Assembly: GCF_020009625.1 (NCBI RefSeq)
Contig: NZ_JAIHLP010000002.1
Location: forward strand, 2,232,001 to 2,296,000
Source: Leifsonia poae
GTDB taxonomy: Bacteria; Actinomycetota; Actinomycetes; Actinomycetales; Microbacteriaceae
Direction: 5' to 3'
Length of the DNA: 64,000 bases
Shown: piece by piece, positions 35,174 through 43,486 of the stretch
How the letters are laid out: every line of letters begins with the position of its first letter
How positions within the stretch are numbered: the first letter of the stretch is position 1
Translations under genes and position numbers: made by a program
Notes under the pieces: model-generated
Databases searched by the model: none
Told to the model about the DNA's origin: nothing
Seen by the model: the letters and a program-made list of their open reading frames with translations, nothing else

Positions 35174-36196
35174 ATGAACACCACCGACCGCACCATCCGT
35201 ATCGGCCTGATCGGAGCCGGCGGCATCGCCGGCGCCCACGTCGCGGGTTACGCCCTCAACCCCGACACCGTCACCTTCGCCGCCGTTGCCGACCCGGTGC
35301 GCGCGAACGCCGAAGCGCGCGCCGCCGGCACCGACGCCGCGATCTTCGCCGACTACACCGAGATGCTGGCCGTCGCCGACATCGACGCCGTCGACATCTG
35401 CCTGCCCCACCACCTGCACAAGACAGCGATCGTCGCCGCCGCCCGCGCCGGCAAGCACATCTTGTGCGAGAAGCCGCTCTGCCTCACCCCGGAGGAGGCC
35501 CGCGAGGTCGCCGCCGCCGTGGACGAGGCGGGCGTCACCCTGATGTGCGCCCACAACCAGCTGTTCCTGCCCGCTGTCGCCAAGGCCAAGGAGCTGCTCG
35601 ACAGCGGCACGATCGGACGCGTCTACGAAGTGCGCACCACCGACAGCTTCCACAACGACTTCGACCCCGAGAACATGGGGTGGCGCGCCCATGCCGCCAC
35701 GAGCGGCGGTGGCGAGCTCATCGACACGGGGTACCACCCCTCCTACCTGCTGCTCCACCTGGCCGGCGCTTCGCCGGTGGAGGTCACCGCGATGCTCGCG
35801 ACCCACCGCCTCAGCTTCATGGAGGGGGAGGACTCCGCCACCGTGCTCGTGCGCTTCGACAACGGGGTGATCGGCACCATCGTGACGAGCTGGGCCTACG
35901 ATGCCGCCGACAGCACCGAGCGCTTCTCAGCGGTGGGCGAGCGGGGAACCCTCACCAGCGACGGCACCACGCTGAGCTACCACGTGCGAGGTGAGGAGCC
36001 GGTGATCCTCGAGCTGGACCCCGTCGACGAGTTCGGCGAGGAGATCGGCCACTTCGCCCGCAGCATCCTCGACGGAACGCGACCGCTGCACACGCAGAAG
36101 GAGGGGATCGAGGTGCTCGGCATCATCCTCGGCGCGTACGAGTCCGCCCGCACCCGCGCGATCGCGGAGGTGCGCTCGCTCGACCGCGTCGGCTGA
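35174..36196 (+). CDS. Gfo/Idh/MocA-family oxidoreductase (second of pair)
   Basis: A 340-residue member with canonical motifs: 'IRIGLIGAGGIAGAHVAGY' (NAD-binding, about 8-26), 'CLPHHLHKTAIVAAARAGKH', 'CEKPLCLTPEEA' (EKP, about 97-108) and 'SGGGELIDTGYHPSYLLLHL' (catalytic Asp and His, about 177-196). AGGAG lies 8 bases before the ATG. More standard than its upstream paralogue, so the two probably act on different steps or substrates. It ends convergent to nagZ with repeat copy 3 between them. Confidence 0.9.
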   Translation: MNTTDRTIRIGLIGAGGIAGAHVAGYALNPDTVTFAAVADPVRANAEARAAGTDAAIFADYTEMLAVADIDAVDICLPHHLHKTAIVAAARAGKHILCEKPLCLTPEEAREVAAAVDEAGVTLMCAHNQLFLPAVAKAKELLDSGTIGRVYEVRTTDSFHNDFDPENMGWRAHAATSGGGELIDTGYHPSYLLLHLAGASPVEVTAMLATHRLSFMEGEDSATVLVRFDNGVIGTIVTSWAYDAADSTERFSAVGERGTLTSDGTTLSYHVRGEEPVILELDPVDEFGEEIGHFARSILDGTRPLHTQKEGIEVLGIILGAYESARTRAIAEVRSLDRVG

Positions 36197-36263
36197 GCCG
36201 AGCCCAGCCCGAGCGCACCTCCACGCCCGCGCTGCGCCACCCCCGCCCCACCCTTGAACCGGC

Positions 36264-36328
36264 GAGCGGTCGCAAAACGTCGCTTCGACGCCTGAAATGA
36301 CGACGAGAACGACGATTTGCGACCGCTC
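36264..36328 (-). repeat. 57-bp inverted-repeat element, copy 3 (65 bp with paired flanks)
   Basis: The core 36268-36324 is again exactly 57 bp with GGTCGCAAA/TTTGCGACC ends; here the flanks GAGC and GCTC also pair, giving a 65-bp palindrome-like unit. It aligns best to copies 1 and 2 when read on the minus strand (46 of 57 positions shared with copy 1), so it is inverted. It lies between the convergent Gfo/Idh and nagZ genes. Confidence 0.8.
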
Positions 36329-36351
36329 ATCAGAGGTGCCGATAGGCGGGG

Positions 36352-38010
36352 TCAGGCGCAGAGCAGCCGCGCGACCGCCTCCGCGTTCACCCGGCCGGAG
36401 CCGTAGGAGTAGACCGCGTTCACCGCACCCGAGTCGGGGAGCCGGCCGGGCGCATCCGGCGCGGGCCAGCCCGCCACGATCACGACCGTGTCGGGGCGGG
36501 AGACCAGCACCGCGGCGAGCACCCCGGCCTCCAGCGAACTGCTCTGAACCTGGTTGACGACGAGCACGGGCGCCGTCGCACCGGCCAGGGCGCGGGTCGC
36601 CCGCAGCGTCGCCGCCTCGACCCCGCCCGCCTCGGTCAGCCACACGGGATCGACCTCACGATAGGCGCCGAGCGCCTGTGCGAACCGGTCGCTCTGCGGG
36701 CCGACCGCGATGTTCCGCTTGGTGCGGGCATCGACCACGGTCACCCGGCCCGGCCCCAGAACCGGCCGGCCGACGACGCGGAGCGCGGCCTCGGCGACCG
36801 GCAGCCAATCGACCGGCGCGGGCACTTCGACCGACACAGACGCTTCGACCGGCACAGGCGCTCCGACCGGCGCGGGCGCTCCGGCCGACACAGACGCTCC
36901 GGCCGACACAGACGCTTCGACCGACACAGACGCTTCGACCGGCGCGGGCACTCCGACCGGCGCGGGCGTTCCGAGCGGCCTTCTTTCGCGCACCCAGGAG
37001 GCGAGCCCGGTCACCCGGGCAGCCGCCGCCTCGACCCGAGCGGGCAGCAGCTCACCCGACACCATCGCCGCGACGATCGCATCCCGCACCTCGAGGAACT
37101 CCCGTTCGTCGGTGGCTCCGCCCGGCTGGGGCGGGTTGCTGGCAGGGTTGCCGACGCAGAGCAGGTCGACCCCGGCGAGGAGCGCGGCGACCGCGCCCGG
37201 CCCCATCCCGACGGTGTGGCGGATCGCCGCCATGTCGAGCGCGTCGGAGACGATCACCCCGTCGAATCCCAGCGAGCGGAGCATCCCGAGCGCCCGGGCG
37301 TTCAGCGTGGCCGGCGCTTCGCCGAGGTGCGGCACCCGGATGTGGGCGGTCATCACGGCTTTCACCCCCGCCTCGATCGCGGCCACGAACGGAGGCAGGT
37401 GAACCCCGTCGAGCTCCTCGGGAGTCGCGTTGGAGATCGCGAGGGCGAGATGCGAGTCGGTCGAGGTGTCGCCGTGTCCGGGGAAGTGTTTGGCGCATGC
37501 CGCTACGCCGGCCGATTGGAGCCCGCGAACGGCCGCGGCCGTGTGCCGCGACACGAGCTCGGCGCTCGCGCCGAACGACCGCACCCCGATCACGGGGTTG
37601 CGGGGGTCGACGTTCACGTCGAGCGTCGGCGCGAGATCGACGTCGATTCCGGCCGCGGCCACCAGCTCGCCGGTCCAGACGGCGGCCGCCTCCGTCGTCG
37701 CGGTGTCGTCGTAGCGGCCGAGCACGGCGTTCCCCGGTGTCGACGAGCCGGTGCGCGCCTCGAGCCGGGTGACGATTCCGCCCTCCTCGTCCACCCCGAT
37801 GAGCGCGTTCGGGTTGAGCTCGTGGATGCGCGCCGACAACGCCCGCACCTCGTCGCTGCCGCCGATGTTCTGTTCGAAGTAGACGAGGCCGGCGAGCCCC
37901 TCGGCGAGGGCGTCCTCCGCCCACGAGGGGAGGGTCCGCCCCCGGAATCCCGGCCACACCACGGCGTTCGCCAGGCGTCGCAGGGCGGCGTGATCGGAAG
38001 GGTTCTGCAC
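36352..38010 (-). CDS. nagZ: Family 3 glycoside hydrolase, beta-N-acetylglucosaminidase NagZ-like
   Basis: A 552-residue exo-glucosaminidase that would release GlcNAc from peptidoglycan-derived saccharides. The catalytic TIM barrel shows 'GVDEEGGIVTRL', the NagZ signature 'KHFPGHGDTSTDSH' (loop His as acid/base) and the nucleophile Asp in 'GVIVSDALDM'. A repetitive linker (encoded by 36824-36967) joins a C-terminal alpha/beta domain as in two-domain Gram-positive NagZ. The GTG at 38010 has GGAG 8 bases upstream. No signal peptide is seen, so it should be cytosolic, unlike B. subtilis NagZ. Last gene of the MurNAc island minus-strand operon. Confidence 0.88.
   Translation of the reverse strand: MQNPSDHAALRRLANAVVWPGFRGRTLPSWAEDALAEGLAGLVYFEQNIGGSDEVRALSARIHELNPNALIGVDEEGGIVTRLEARTGSSTPGNAVLGRYDDTATTEAAAVWTGELVAAAGIDVDLAPTLDVNVDPRNPVIGVRSFGASAELVSRHTAAAVRGLQSAGVAACAKHFPGHGDTSTDSHLALAISNATPEELDGVHLPPFVAAIEAGVKAVMTAHIRVPHLGEAPATLNARALGMLRSLGFDGVIVSDALDMAAIRHTVGMGPGAVAALLAGVDLLCVGNPASNPPQPGGATDEREFLEVRDAIVAAMVSGELLPARVEAAAARVTGLASWVRERRPLGTPAPVGVPAPVEASVSVEASVSAGASVSAGAPAPVGAPVPVEASVSVEVPAPVDWLPVAEAALRVVGRPVLGPGRVTVVDARTKRNIAVGPQSDRFAQALGAYREVDPVWLTEAGGVEAATLRATRALAGATAPVLVVNQVQSSSLEAGVLAAVLVSRPDTVVIVAGWPAPDAPGRLPDSGAVNAVYSYGSGRVNAEAVARLLCA
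36824..36967. repeat. Eight tandem 18-bp repeats inside nagZ
   Basis: Units such as GCTTCGACCGACACAGAC repeat with an 18-bp period from 36824 to 36967 without gaps. They are in frame and encode six-residue repeats (EASVSV, GAPAPV, GASVSA and similar) in the linker between the two domains of NagZ. Copy number may vary between strains. Confidence 0.9.
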
Positions 38011-38040
38011 GGCGATGCTCCGTTCGATGGAGGGAGGGGG

Positions 38041-38079
38041 TTCCGCTCCGTGCGATCGCGCCGAACGCACGGAGCGGAA
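38041..38079 (-). terminator. Perfect 14-bp stem-loop between the dehydrogenase gene and nagZ
   Basis: TTCCGCTCCGTGCG (38041-38054) and CGCACGGAGCGGAA (38066-38079) pair perfectly around an 11-base loop, 6 bases beyond the dehydrogenase stop and about 30 before nagZ. It probably ends or attenuates transcription, or protects the 3' end of the upstream message. Confidence 0.7.
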
Positions 38080-38084
38080 GTTTG

Positions 38085-40841
38085 TCAGTGCGGCGGCCTC
38101 GTGGCCCGTTCGAGGTGCACGAGAATGTGCTCGTACTCGGCGCCGACCGCGCGGGTCAGCCCGAGCTCGCAGGTGCGATTCGTCGAGGCGTATGCGTCGC
38201 ATCCGGCCCCGGCGATTTCGGCCGCCTCGGCCGCCGTCGCACTGGCGGTGAGCTCGGGATGCAGCAGACCCCGGTCACCGGCGAAGCCGCAACAGCTCCA
38301 GTCCACCGGTGTTGTCACATCGGCCGCGATCGCCGAGGCGATCTGCGTGAGGTCGGCGTCGATCCCGAGCTGGCTCGACGAGCAGGTGGGATGCAGCGCC
38401 ATCGAGCCGATGCGCTCCGTCACCGTGAGCGCCGGGAGCACATGCTCACGCACGAAGGCGATGCTGTCGACGACGGTCATCGACCCGTTCTCCGCACTCG
38501 CGGCCAGGCCCTCAGTGCAGCTGCTGGCGTCGCAGACCACCGGCAGACGGCCGCCGTCGGTCGCGCTCGCCAGAACGGATCCGACGCGTTCGTCCATCCG
38601 TTCGTGGCCGGCGGTGAACCCTTTGGACTTCCAGGGGGTTCCACAGCAGAGCGAACCGATGCCCGACGGGATCAGCACCTCCACCCCGGCACGCTCGCAG
38701 AGGGCGAGGAACGCCTCCGACACCGAAAGCGCCCCGGCGGGAGGGCCGAACATCGTTCCGACGCAGGCTGGGAAGTACACGGCGACGGGATGCTCCGGCG
38801 TGCGTGACCGTCTCGTCTTCCCTCCGCCCGGCAGTTCGGGCGAGGCGAGCGGAATGCGGTCGTCCCCCAGCACGGCCCGGCCGAGCGTCGTGACACCGCC
38901 CACGAGCGGGTGGGGGAGGATCTTCGCCGCGCTGAGCGCCACGCTCGCCGTGCTGGTCACCGCACCCCAGACGCGCGAGGCGCCATTCCACACGGCCGAC
39001 TCGACCGGCCCCACCGACTCGGCGCGCAGGCGCCGAACGAGGTCCCCGGTGTTGATGCCGACCGGGCAGGCCGATTGGCACATCCCGTCGACCGCGCAGG
39101 TGTCGACCCCCTGATACTCGTAGTCGGCTCGCAGCTCACCGAGCAGGGCGGTGTCGCCGCGCGCCTCCGCGTCGGCCATCTCCCGCCGCAGCACGATGCG
39201 TTGTCGCGGGGTGAGGGTGAGATCCCGCGAGGGGCAGGCCGGCTCGCAGTAGCCGCATTCGACGCAGCGGTCGACCTCGGATTCGACCGCCGGGGTGATT
39301 TTGAGGTCGCGGAGGTACGAGTCGGCCTCGTCGGAGAGCACGACGCCGGGGCTGAGGATGCCGTGCGGATCGAACAGCCGCTTGATCTCCCGCATCACGG
39401 CGTGGAGTTCGTCGCCGTATTGCCTCCCGACGAACGGGGCCATCACCCGGCCCGTGCCGTGCTCGGCTTTGAGCGAGCCGCCGAGCCCCAGGACGAGGTC
39501 GACCATGGCTTCGGTGAAGCCGCGGTACCGCTCCAGGAGCTCGGGCCGGTCGAACCGTTCCGTGAGCATGAAGTGCACGTTGCCATCTTTTGCGTGGCCG
39601 AAGATGACGGAGTTCTCGTACCCGAAGCGGGCGAAGAGCTGGATCAGTCCCTCGCAGACGGCGCCGAGGTTCTCGACGGGGACGACGATGTCTTCGAGCA
39701 GCGCGGTGGTGCCCGAGGAGCGCGCGCCGGCGACCGCCGTGTAGAGGCCCTTCCGCACATGCCAGAGCGCGGCCCGCCGGTCGGCGTCCGCCGTCATCGA
39801 GACCGGTGCGACAACCGGCAGCGCGGCGACGACCGCTGCGGTTCGCTGCAGTTGCGCGGCGAGCGCCGACTCGGATGCGTCCTGCAACTCGATGAGCAGC
39901 GCGGCGTGCTCGTCGACCGCCAGATCGCCGATGTCGGGGGGACAGTCGGGTAGCTGCTGCGCGACCCGCAGGGAGGTGGCGTCCAGCAGCTCCACCGTCG
40001 CGAATCCGGCGGCGGCCAGCACCGGCGCTGCCGCCGCCGCCTCCTGCAGGGTGGAGAAGACCGCGAGGGCGGTCGCCGCCACCGGCTGCACGGGCACCGT
40101 GCGGAACGTCGCGTCGGCGATGAACCCGAGGGTGCCCTCACTGCCGATCAGCAGGTGGGCGAGGATCTCGGCGGGGCGCTCGTGGTCGAGCAGCGCGTTG
40201 ACGCTGTACCCCATGGTGTTCTTGCGGCTGAACAGCCGCTGAACCGTCGCGACCGACGCCGGATCGGCGAGCACCCGGCGGCGCAAACCGGCGAGGCCGG
40301 CAGACAGCTCGGGCTCGAGTCGCGCGAGCTCGGCCTCCACATCCGGATGCGCGGTGTCGACGACGGTTCCGCTCGGCAGCACGACGACAAGCGACTCCAC
40401 CGTGCGATACGAGTTGTGCTCGATCCCGCACGCCATGCCACTGGAATTGTTGGCGAGGACACCGCCGATGGTGCAGGCGACCTCGCTCGCCGGGTCGGGC
40501 CCCAATTTGCGACCGAATCGCGCGAGATGCGCGTTCACCTGCCGCACCGTCGCCCCGGGGCCGACCTGCACGCGCATCCCGTCGTCGAGCACCCGGATGC
40601 GCCGGAAGTGGCGTCGTGTGTCGGCCAGCACCCCGGCGGTCGATCCCTGCCCGCTCAAGCTGGTGCCGCCCGAACGGAACGTCAGCGAGTCTCCCGCTTC
40701 ACGGACGCGCCCGAAGAGGGCGACGATGTCGTCGACCCCTTCGGGCGTGGCCACCGCCGACGGCACGAGCAGATAGTGCGATGCGTCGTGCGCGATGGCG
40801 TGCCGACGGGTCAGGCCGTCGGCGAGCGGGGTCGGGCTCAC
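38085..40841 (-). CDS. FAD- and Fe-S-containing oxidoreductase, D-lactate dehydrogenase/GlcD-GlpC fusion type
   Basis: A 918-residue flavo-iron-sulfur dehydrogenase, membrane-associated through the respiratory chain. The N-terminal FAD_binding_4 domain has 'FRSGGTSLSGQGSTAGVLAD' (about 55-74) and 'GGVLANNSSGMACGIEHN'; the FAD-oxidase C domain has 'EHGTGRVMAPFVGRQYG'. Two 4Fe-4S motifs follow ('CVECGYCEPACPSRD', 'CAVDGMCQSACPVG'), then the CCG domains ('SLCCGTPWKSKGF', 'WSCCGFAGDRGL'). This is the layout of quinone-linked D-lactate or D-2-hydroxyacid dehydrogenases. The GTG start overlaps the PIG-L stop by 4 bases. MurQ in the same island releases D-lactate, so D-lactate is the proposed substrate. 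Confidence 0.87.
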   Translation of the reverse strand: MSPTPLADGLTRRHAIAHDASHYLLVPSAVATPEGVDDIVALFGRVREAGDSLTFRSGGTSLSGQGSTAGVLADTRRHFRRIRVLDDGMRVQVGPGATVRQVNAHLARFGRKLGPDPASEVACTIGGVLANNSSGMACGIEHNSYRTVESLVVVLPSGTVVDTAHPDVEAELARLEPELSAGLAGLRRRVLADPASVATVQRLFSRKNTMGYSVNALLDHERPAEILAHLLIGSEGTLGFIADATFRTVPVQPVAATALAVFSTLQEAAAAAPVLAAAGFATVELLDATSLRVAQQLPDCPPDIGDLAVDEHAALLIELQDASESALAAQLQRTAAVVAALPVVAPVSMTADADRRAALWHVRKGLYTAVAGARSSGTTALLEDIVVPVENLGAVCEGLIQLFARFGYENSVIFGHAKDGNVHFMLTERFDRPELLERYRGFTEAMVDLVLGLGGSLKAEHGTGRVMAPFVGRQYGDELHAVMREIKRLFDPHGILSPGVVLSDEADSYLRDLKITPAVESEVDRCVECGYCEPACPSRDLTLTPRQRIVLRREMADAEARGDTALLGELRADYEYQGVDTCAVDGMCQSACPVGINTGDLVRRLRAESVGPVESAVWNGASRVWGAVTSTASVALSAAKILPHPLVGGVTTLGRAVLGDDRIPLASPELPGGGKTRRSRTPEHPVAVYFPACVGTMFGPPAGALSVSEAFLALCERAGVEVLIPSGIGSLCCGTPWKSKGFTAGHERMDERVGSVLASATDGGRLPVVCDASSCTEGLAASAENGSMTVVDSIAFVREHVLPALTVTERIGSMALHPTCSSSQLGIDADLTQIASAIAADVTTPVDWSCCGFAGDRGLLHPELTASATAAEAAEIAGAGCDAYASTNRTCELGLTRAVGAEYEHILVHLERATRPPH

Positions 40842-41527
40842 GGCCCGGCGAGCTCGAACTTGGAGCTGCCCCCGACGACGAAGCCGCAGGCGCGCTCGGA
40901 ACCGACGAGACAGCCTTTGGCCGTCATCATCGCGGTGTAGTAGTCGATGTAGCGGAAGCCGTAGGTCTCGCCGCGGGCGAAGGCCTGGTTCTGGATGGCC
41001 GCCCGCCAGCGCTCGAACGCCTCCTCCGGGATCGGCACGTAGAGATCGGGCACGAAGCCGTCGGCATCCTCCCAGTTGTCGGCGTGCAGGAACTGGTTGA
41101 CGCCGTGCCGGCCGAGCGGGCTGTCCACCGGCAGCGACGCGAGGAACCGGGCGCGCTCGGCGAGGATCGCCGCCCGCTCGTGGTCGCGGTGGATGCTCTT
41201 CGTCCAGTGGCTGATGATGATCTCGGGCTTCTCGACCCGGATGATGTCGGCGATCTGGTCGGCCGCATCGTCGTCGTCCGGCAGGAAGCCGTCGGAGTAG
41301 TCGAGCACCCGGAACTCCGCGCCGATGTCGGCGGCGAACTGCTCGCCCTCGCGGATCTTCTGCACGCGGTATTCGTCCGGCGTGAGACGGGGGTGGCCGC
41401 GTTCTCCATACGTGCAGGCGAGGATGATAGCCCGATCCCCGTCGAGGACCATCTTGGCGAGGGTCGGCCCCGCCGTCAGATCCATGTCTCCGATGTGCCC
41501 GCCGATGGCGAGGACGGTTCTGCTCAC
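40838..41527 (-). CDS. PIG-L/LmbE-family deacetylase
   Basis: A 229-residue zinc-dependent N-deacetylase of the LmbE/MshB type. Its zinc-site motif is atypical at the start: 'LAIGGHIGDMDLTAG' has H-x-x-D with Gly where most have Pro-H-x-D-D. The second site is seen as 'SHWTKSIHRDHERAA' (H-x-x-H type). Substrates in the family are N-acetylglucosaminyl compounds. GTG start with GGAGC upstream; the stop overlaps the dehydrogenase start. Placed in the amino-sugar operon, it may deacetylate an imported GlcNAc or MurNAc derivative; this is inference. Confidence 0.82.
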   Translation of the reverse strand: MSRTVLAIGGHIGDMDLTAGPTLAKMVLDGDRAIILACTYGERGHPRLTPDEYRVQKIREGEQFAADIGAEFRVLDYSDGFLPDDDDAADQIADIIRVEKPEIIISHWTKSIHRDHERAAILAERARFLASLPVDSPLGRHGVNQFLHADNWEDADGFVPDLYVPIPEEAFERWRAAIQNQAFARGETYGFRYIDYYTAMMTAKGCLVGSERACGFVVGGSSKFELAGP

Positions 41528-41558
41528 GTTCTGCTCCGTTTCATTCTGCGGGTGCCGG

Positions 41559-42442
41559 TCATTTCATGCCGCTGAGCACGACACCGCGCACGTAGTACTT
41601 CTGGAAGAAGAGGAAGATCAGCAGCACGGGGATCGTGCTGATCACGATGCCGGCCATGACGATGGGCATCGTGCGGTTCGGGTCGATGAAGCTCTGCAAC
41701 AGCTGGATGCCCACCGGGAGGGTCATCAGGTCGGGGTTCGTCGACGCCATCAGGGAGGTCCAGATGTATTCGTTCCACTGGCCGACGAAGGTGATCAGGC
41801 CCAGCGTGATCGCGACGGGTTTCGCCTGCGGGAGCACGATGTTGAAGAACAGCCGCCACTCCCCCGCGCCGTCGATCCGCGCCGCCTCCAGCATCTCGTT
41901 CGGGACGCCGACCATGAACTGGCGCATGAGGAAGATGCCGAAACCGCTGACGAGGAACGGGAGCATCAGCGAGACGATGTTGGTGGTCATGCCGCCGTCG
42001 CCACCCTGGCCGAGGATGTTGTTGCCGCCGACCAACGGCCAGTTCAGCATGATGAGGAAGTCGGGGATGAGCAGCAGGAACGGAGGGAGCATCATCGTCG
42101 CCAGGATGAAGCGGAAGATCACGTCGCGGCCGCGGAAGCGCAGTTTTGCGAGCGCGTAGCCGGCCATCGCCGAAGTGATCAGCACCGAGGCCGTCACGAC
42201 GAGGGTCACCACCACGCTGTTGACGAAGAGGTGGCCGAGCTGCAACTGCTCGAATGCGGCGCCGTAGTTGCCCCAGGTGAAGTCCTGCGGAAGGAAATGG
42301 TAGGGGAGGATGCCGTATTCGCCCGCCCCTTGAAGGAACTGAACAGCATGTCGAGGAACGGCAGTGCCATCAGCACGCCGCCGATGGCGACCAGCGTGTA
42401 GGAGAGCCACGGGGTGCGGACCCGCTTGTTGCGCGCAGCCAT
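41559..42442 (-). pseudogene. Sugar ABC transporter permease (MalG-like), one apparent frameshift near the N-terminus
   Basis: The frame from ATG 42442 ('MAARNKRVRTPWLSYTLVAI', then 'FLDMLFSSFKG') is lost in a run of four C at 42326-42329; one extra base joins it to 'AGEYGILPYHFLPQDF' and gives 294 residues, the normal length. The remaining sequence has six helices in all and the EAA loop 'MLEAARIDGAGEWRLFF'. The ATG shares one base with the upstream permease stop (TGATG). Everything else is intact, so this is probably a functional gene with a sequence error. With its partner it would import an oligosaccharide; no ATPase is encoded nearby, so a shared MsiK-type ATPase is expected elsewhere. 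Confidence 0.83.
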
Positions 42443-43410
42443 CAGTCGTCGTCTCCTGCCCGTCGGCTGACCCAGAGCTGGATCAGGGTGATGATGAAAA
42501 TGATCAGGAAGAGCACCATCGCCATCGCGCTGGCCGTTCCCCACGCGCCGAACTTGAACGCCTGCTGGTACATCTCGAACGCCGCGACGTTCGTCGAGTT
42601 CACGGGCCCGCCGTCTTTCGTCATGACGATGATGAGGGCGAACGACTGCAGCCCGGCGATGCACTGGGTGATGAAGACGAAGAGCAGGGATGGACGCAGC
42701 AGCGGCAGGGTGATGCCCCAGAACGTCTGCCAGCTGTTCGCGCCGTCGATCTCGGCGGCTTCGTAGACGGTGCGGTCGATCGCCTTGATGCCGGCGGTCA
42801 GGATGAGCACCGCCGCGCCGATCGAGGCCCAGGCCTGCACGACCGCCACCGAGGGCAGAGCGATCTTGGGGTCGGAGAGGAAGCCGACCGAGTTGATGTG
42901 CAGCGCGTTCAGCAGGCCGTTGATCAGCCCGGACGGCTGGTACATCATCTTCCACACATTGCCGATCGCGACGACCGTCGCGACGACGGGGAGGAAGTAG
43001 AGGAATCGCCAGAACCCCTGGAACCGCAGGCGTTCGATGCACTGGGCGACCAGCAGCGAGCCGGCGACGGCCAGCACGACCGAGAGCACGGCGAACACCA
43101 GAGTGTTCACGAGGATCGGCGATACGAAGGTGCTGTCGAAGTTGAGGATGTCGGAGTAGTTCTGCACTCCGATGAATTTGATCTGGGTGAGGTCGTAACC
43201 GCCCCATTTGGAGAGCGAGAGGAAGATCGCGAAGAACGACGGGAGGATCAGGAACAGCGTGAAGAACAGGAGCGAGGGTGCGAGGAAGAGGTAGCCGGCG
43301 CGCCCTTCCCGCCGGAACCGTCGCGTGCGTGTTTTCGTCGGTGCGGTGAGTTCAGTGGCACCCCGTCGGGTCGCCGCCTCCCTGGTCGCATCCGCGTACG
43401 TCTCTGTCAT
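42442..43410 (-). CDS. Sugar ABC transporter permease (MalF-like)
   Basis: A 322-residue permease with six helices. A 35-residue basic cytoplasmic head ('TKTRTRRFRREG') precedes 'YLFLAPSLLFFTLFLILPSF', the usual first helix; the EAA loop is 'EAAEIDGANSWQTFWGITLP' (about 216-235). It follows the binding-protein gene after a 13-bp hairpin and is translationally coupled to the next permease. Member of the CUT1 carbohydrate family. Confidence 0.93.
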   Translation of the reverse strand: MTETYADATREAATRRGATELTAPTKTRTRRFRREGRAGYLFLAPSLLFFTLFLILPSFFAIFLSLSKWGGYDLTQIKFIGVQNYSDILNFDSTFVSPILVNTLVFAVLSVVLAVAGSLLVAQCIERLRFQGFWRFLYFLPVVATVVAIGNVWKMMYQPSGLINGLLNALHINSVGFLSDPKIALPSVAVVQAWASIGAAVLILTAGIKAIDRTVYEAAEIDGANSWQTFWGITLPLLRPSLLFVFITQCIAGLQSFALIIVMTKDGGPVNSTNVAAFEMYQQAFKFGAWGTASAMAMVLFLIIFIITLIQLWVSRRAGDDD

Positions 43411-43447
43411 CTGTCGTCTCCGCCCGGTCGGGCTTGGTTCGGCCGTG

Positions 43448-43478
43448 GGGGCGGGGCGGCTTCTCGCCGCCCCGCCCC
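43448..43478 (-). terminator. Intercistronic hairpin after the sugar-binding-protein gene
   Basis: GGGGCGGGGCGGC and GCCGCCCCGCCCC form a perfect 13-bp stem with a TTCTC loop, 8 bases beyond the stop at 43487. Such hairpins typically stop part of the transcription or stabilise the upstream mRNA, so that the binding protein is made in excess of the permeases. Confidence 0.8.
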
Positions 43479-43486
43479 GGGTGGCA

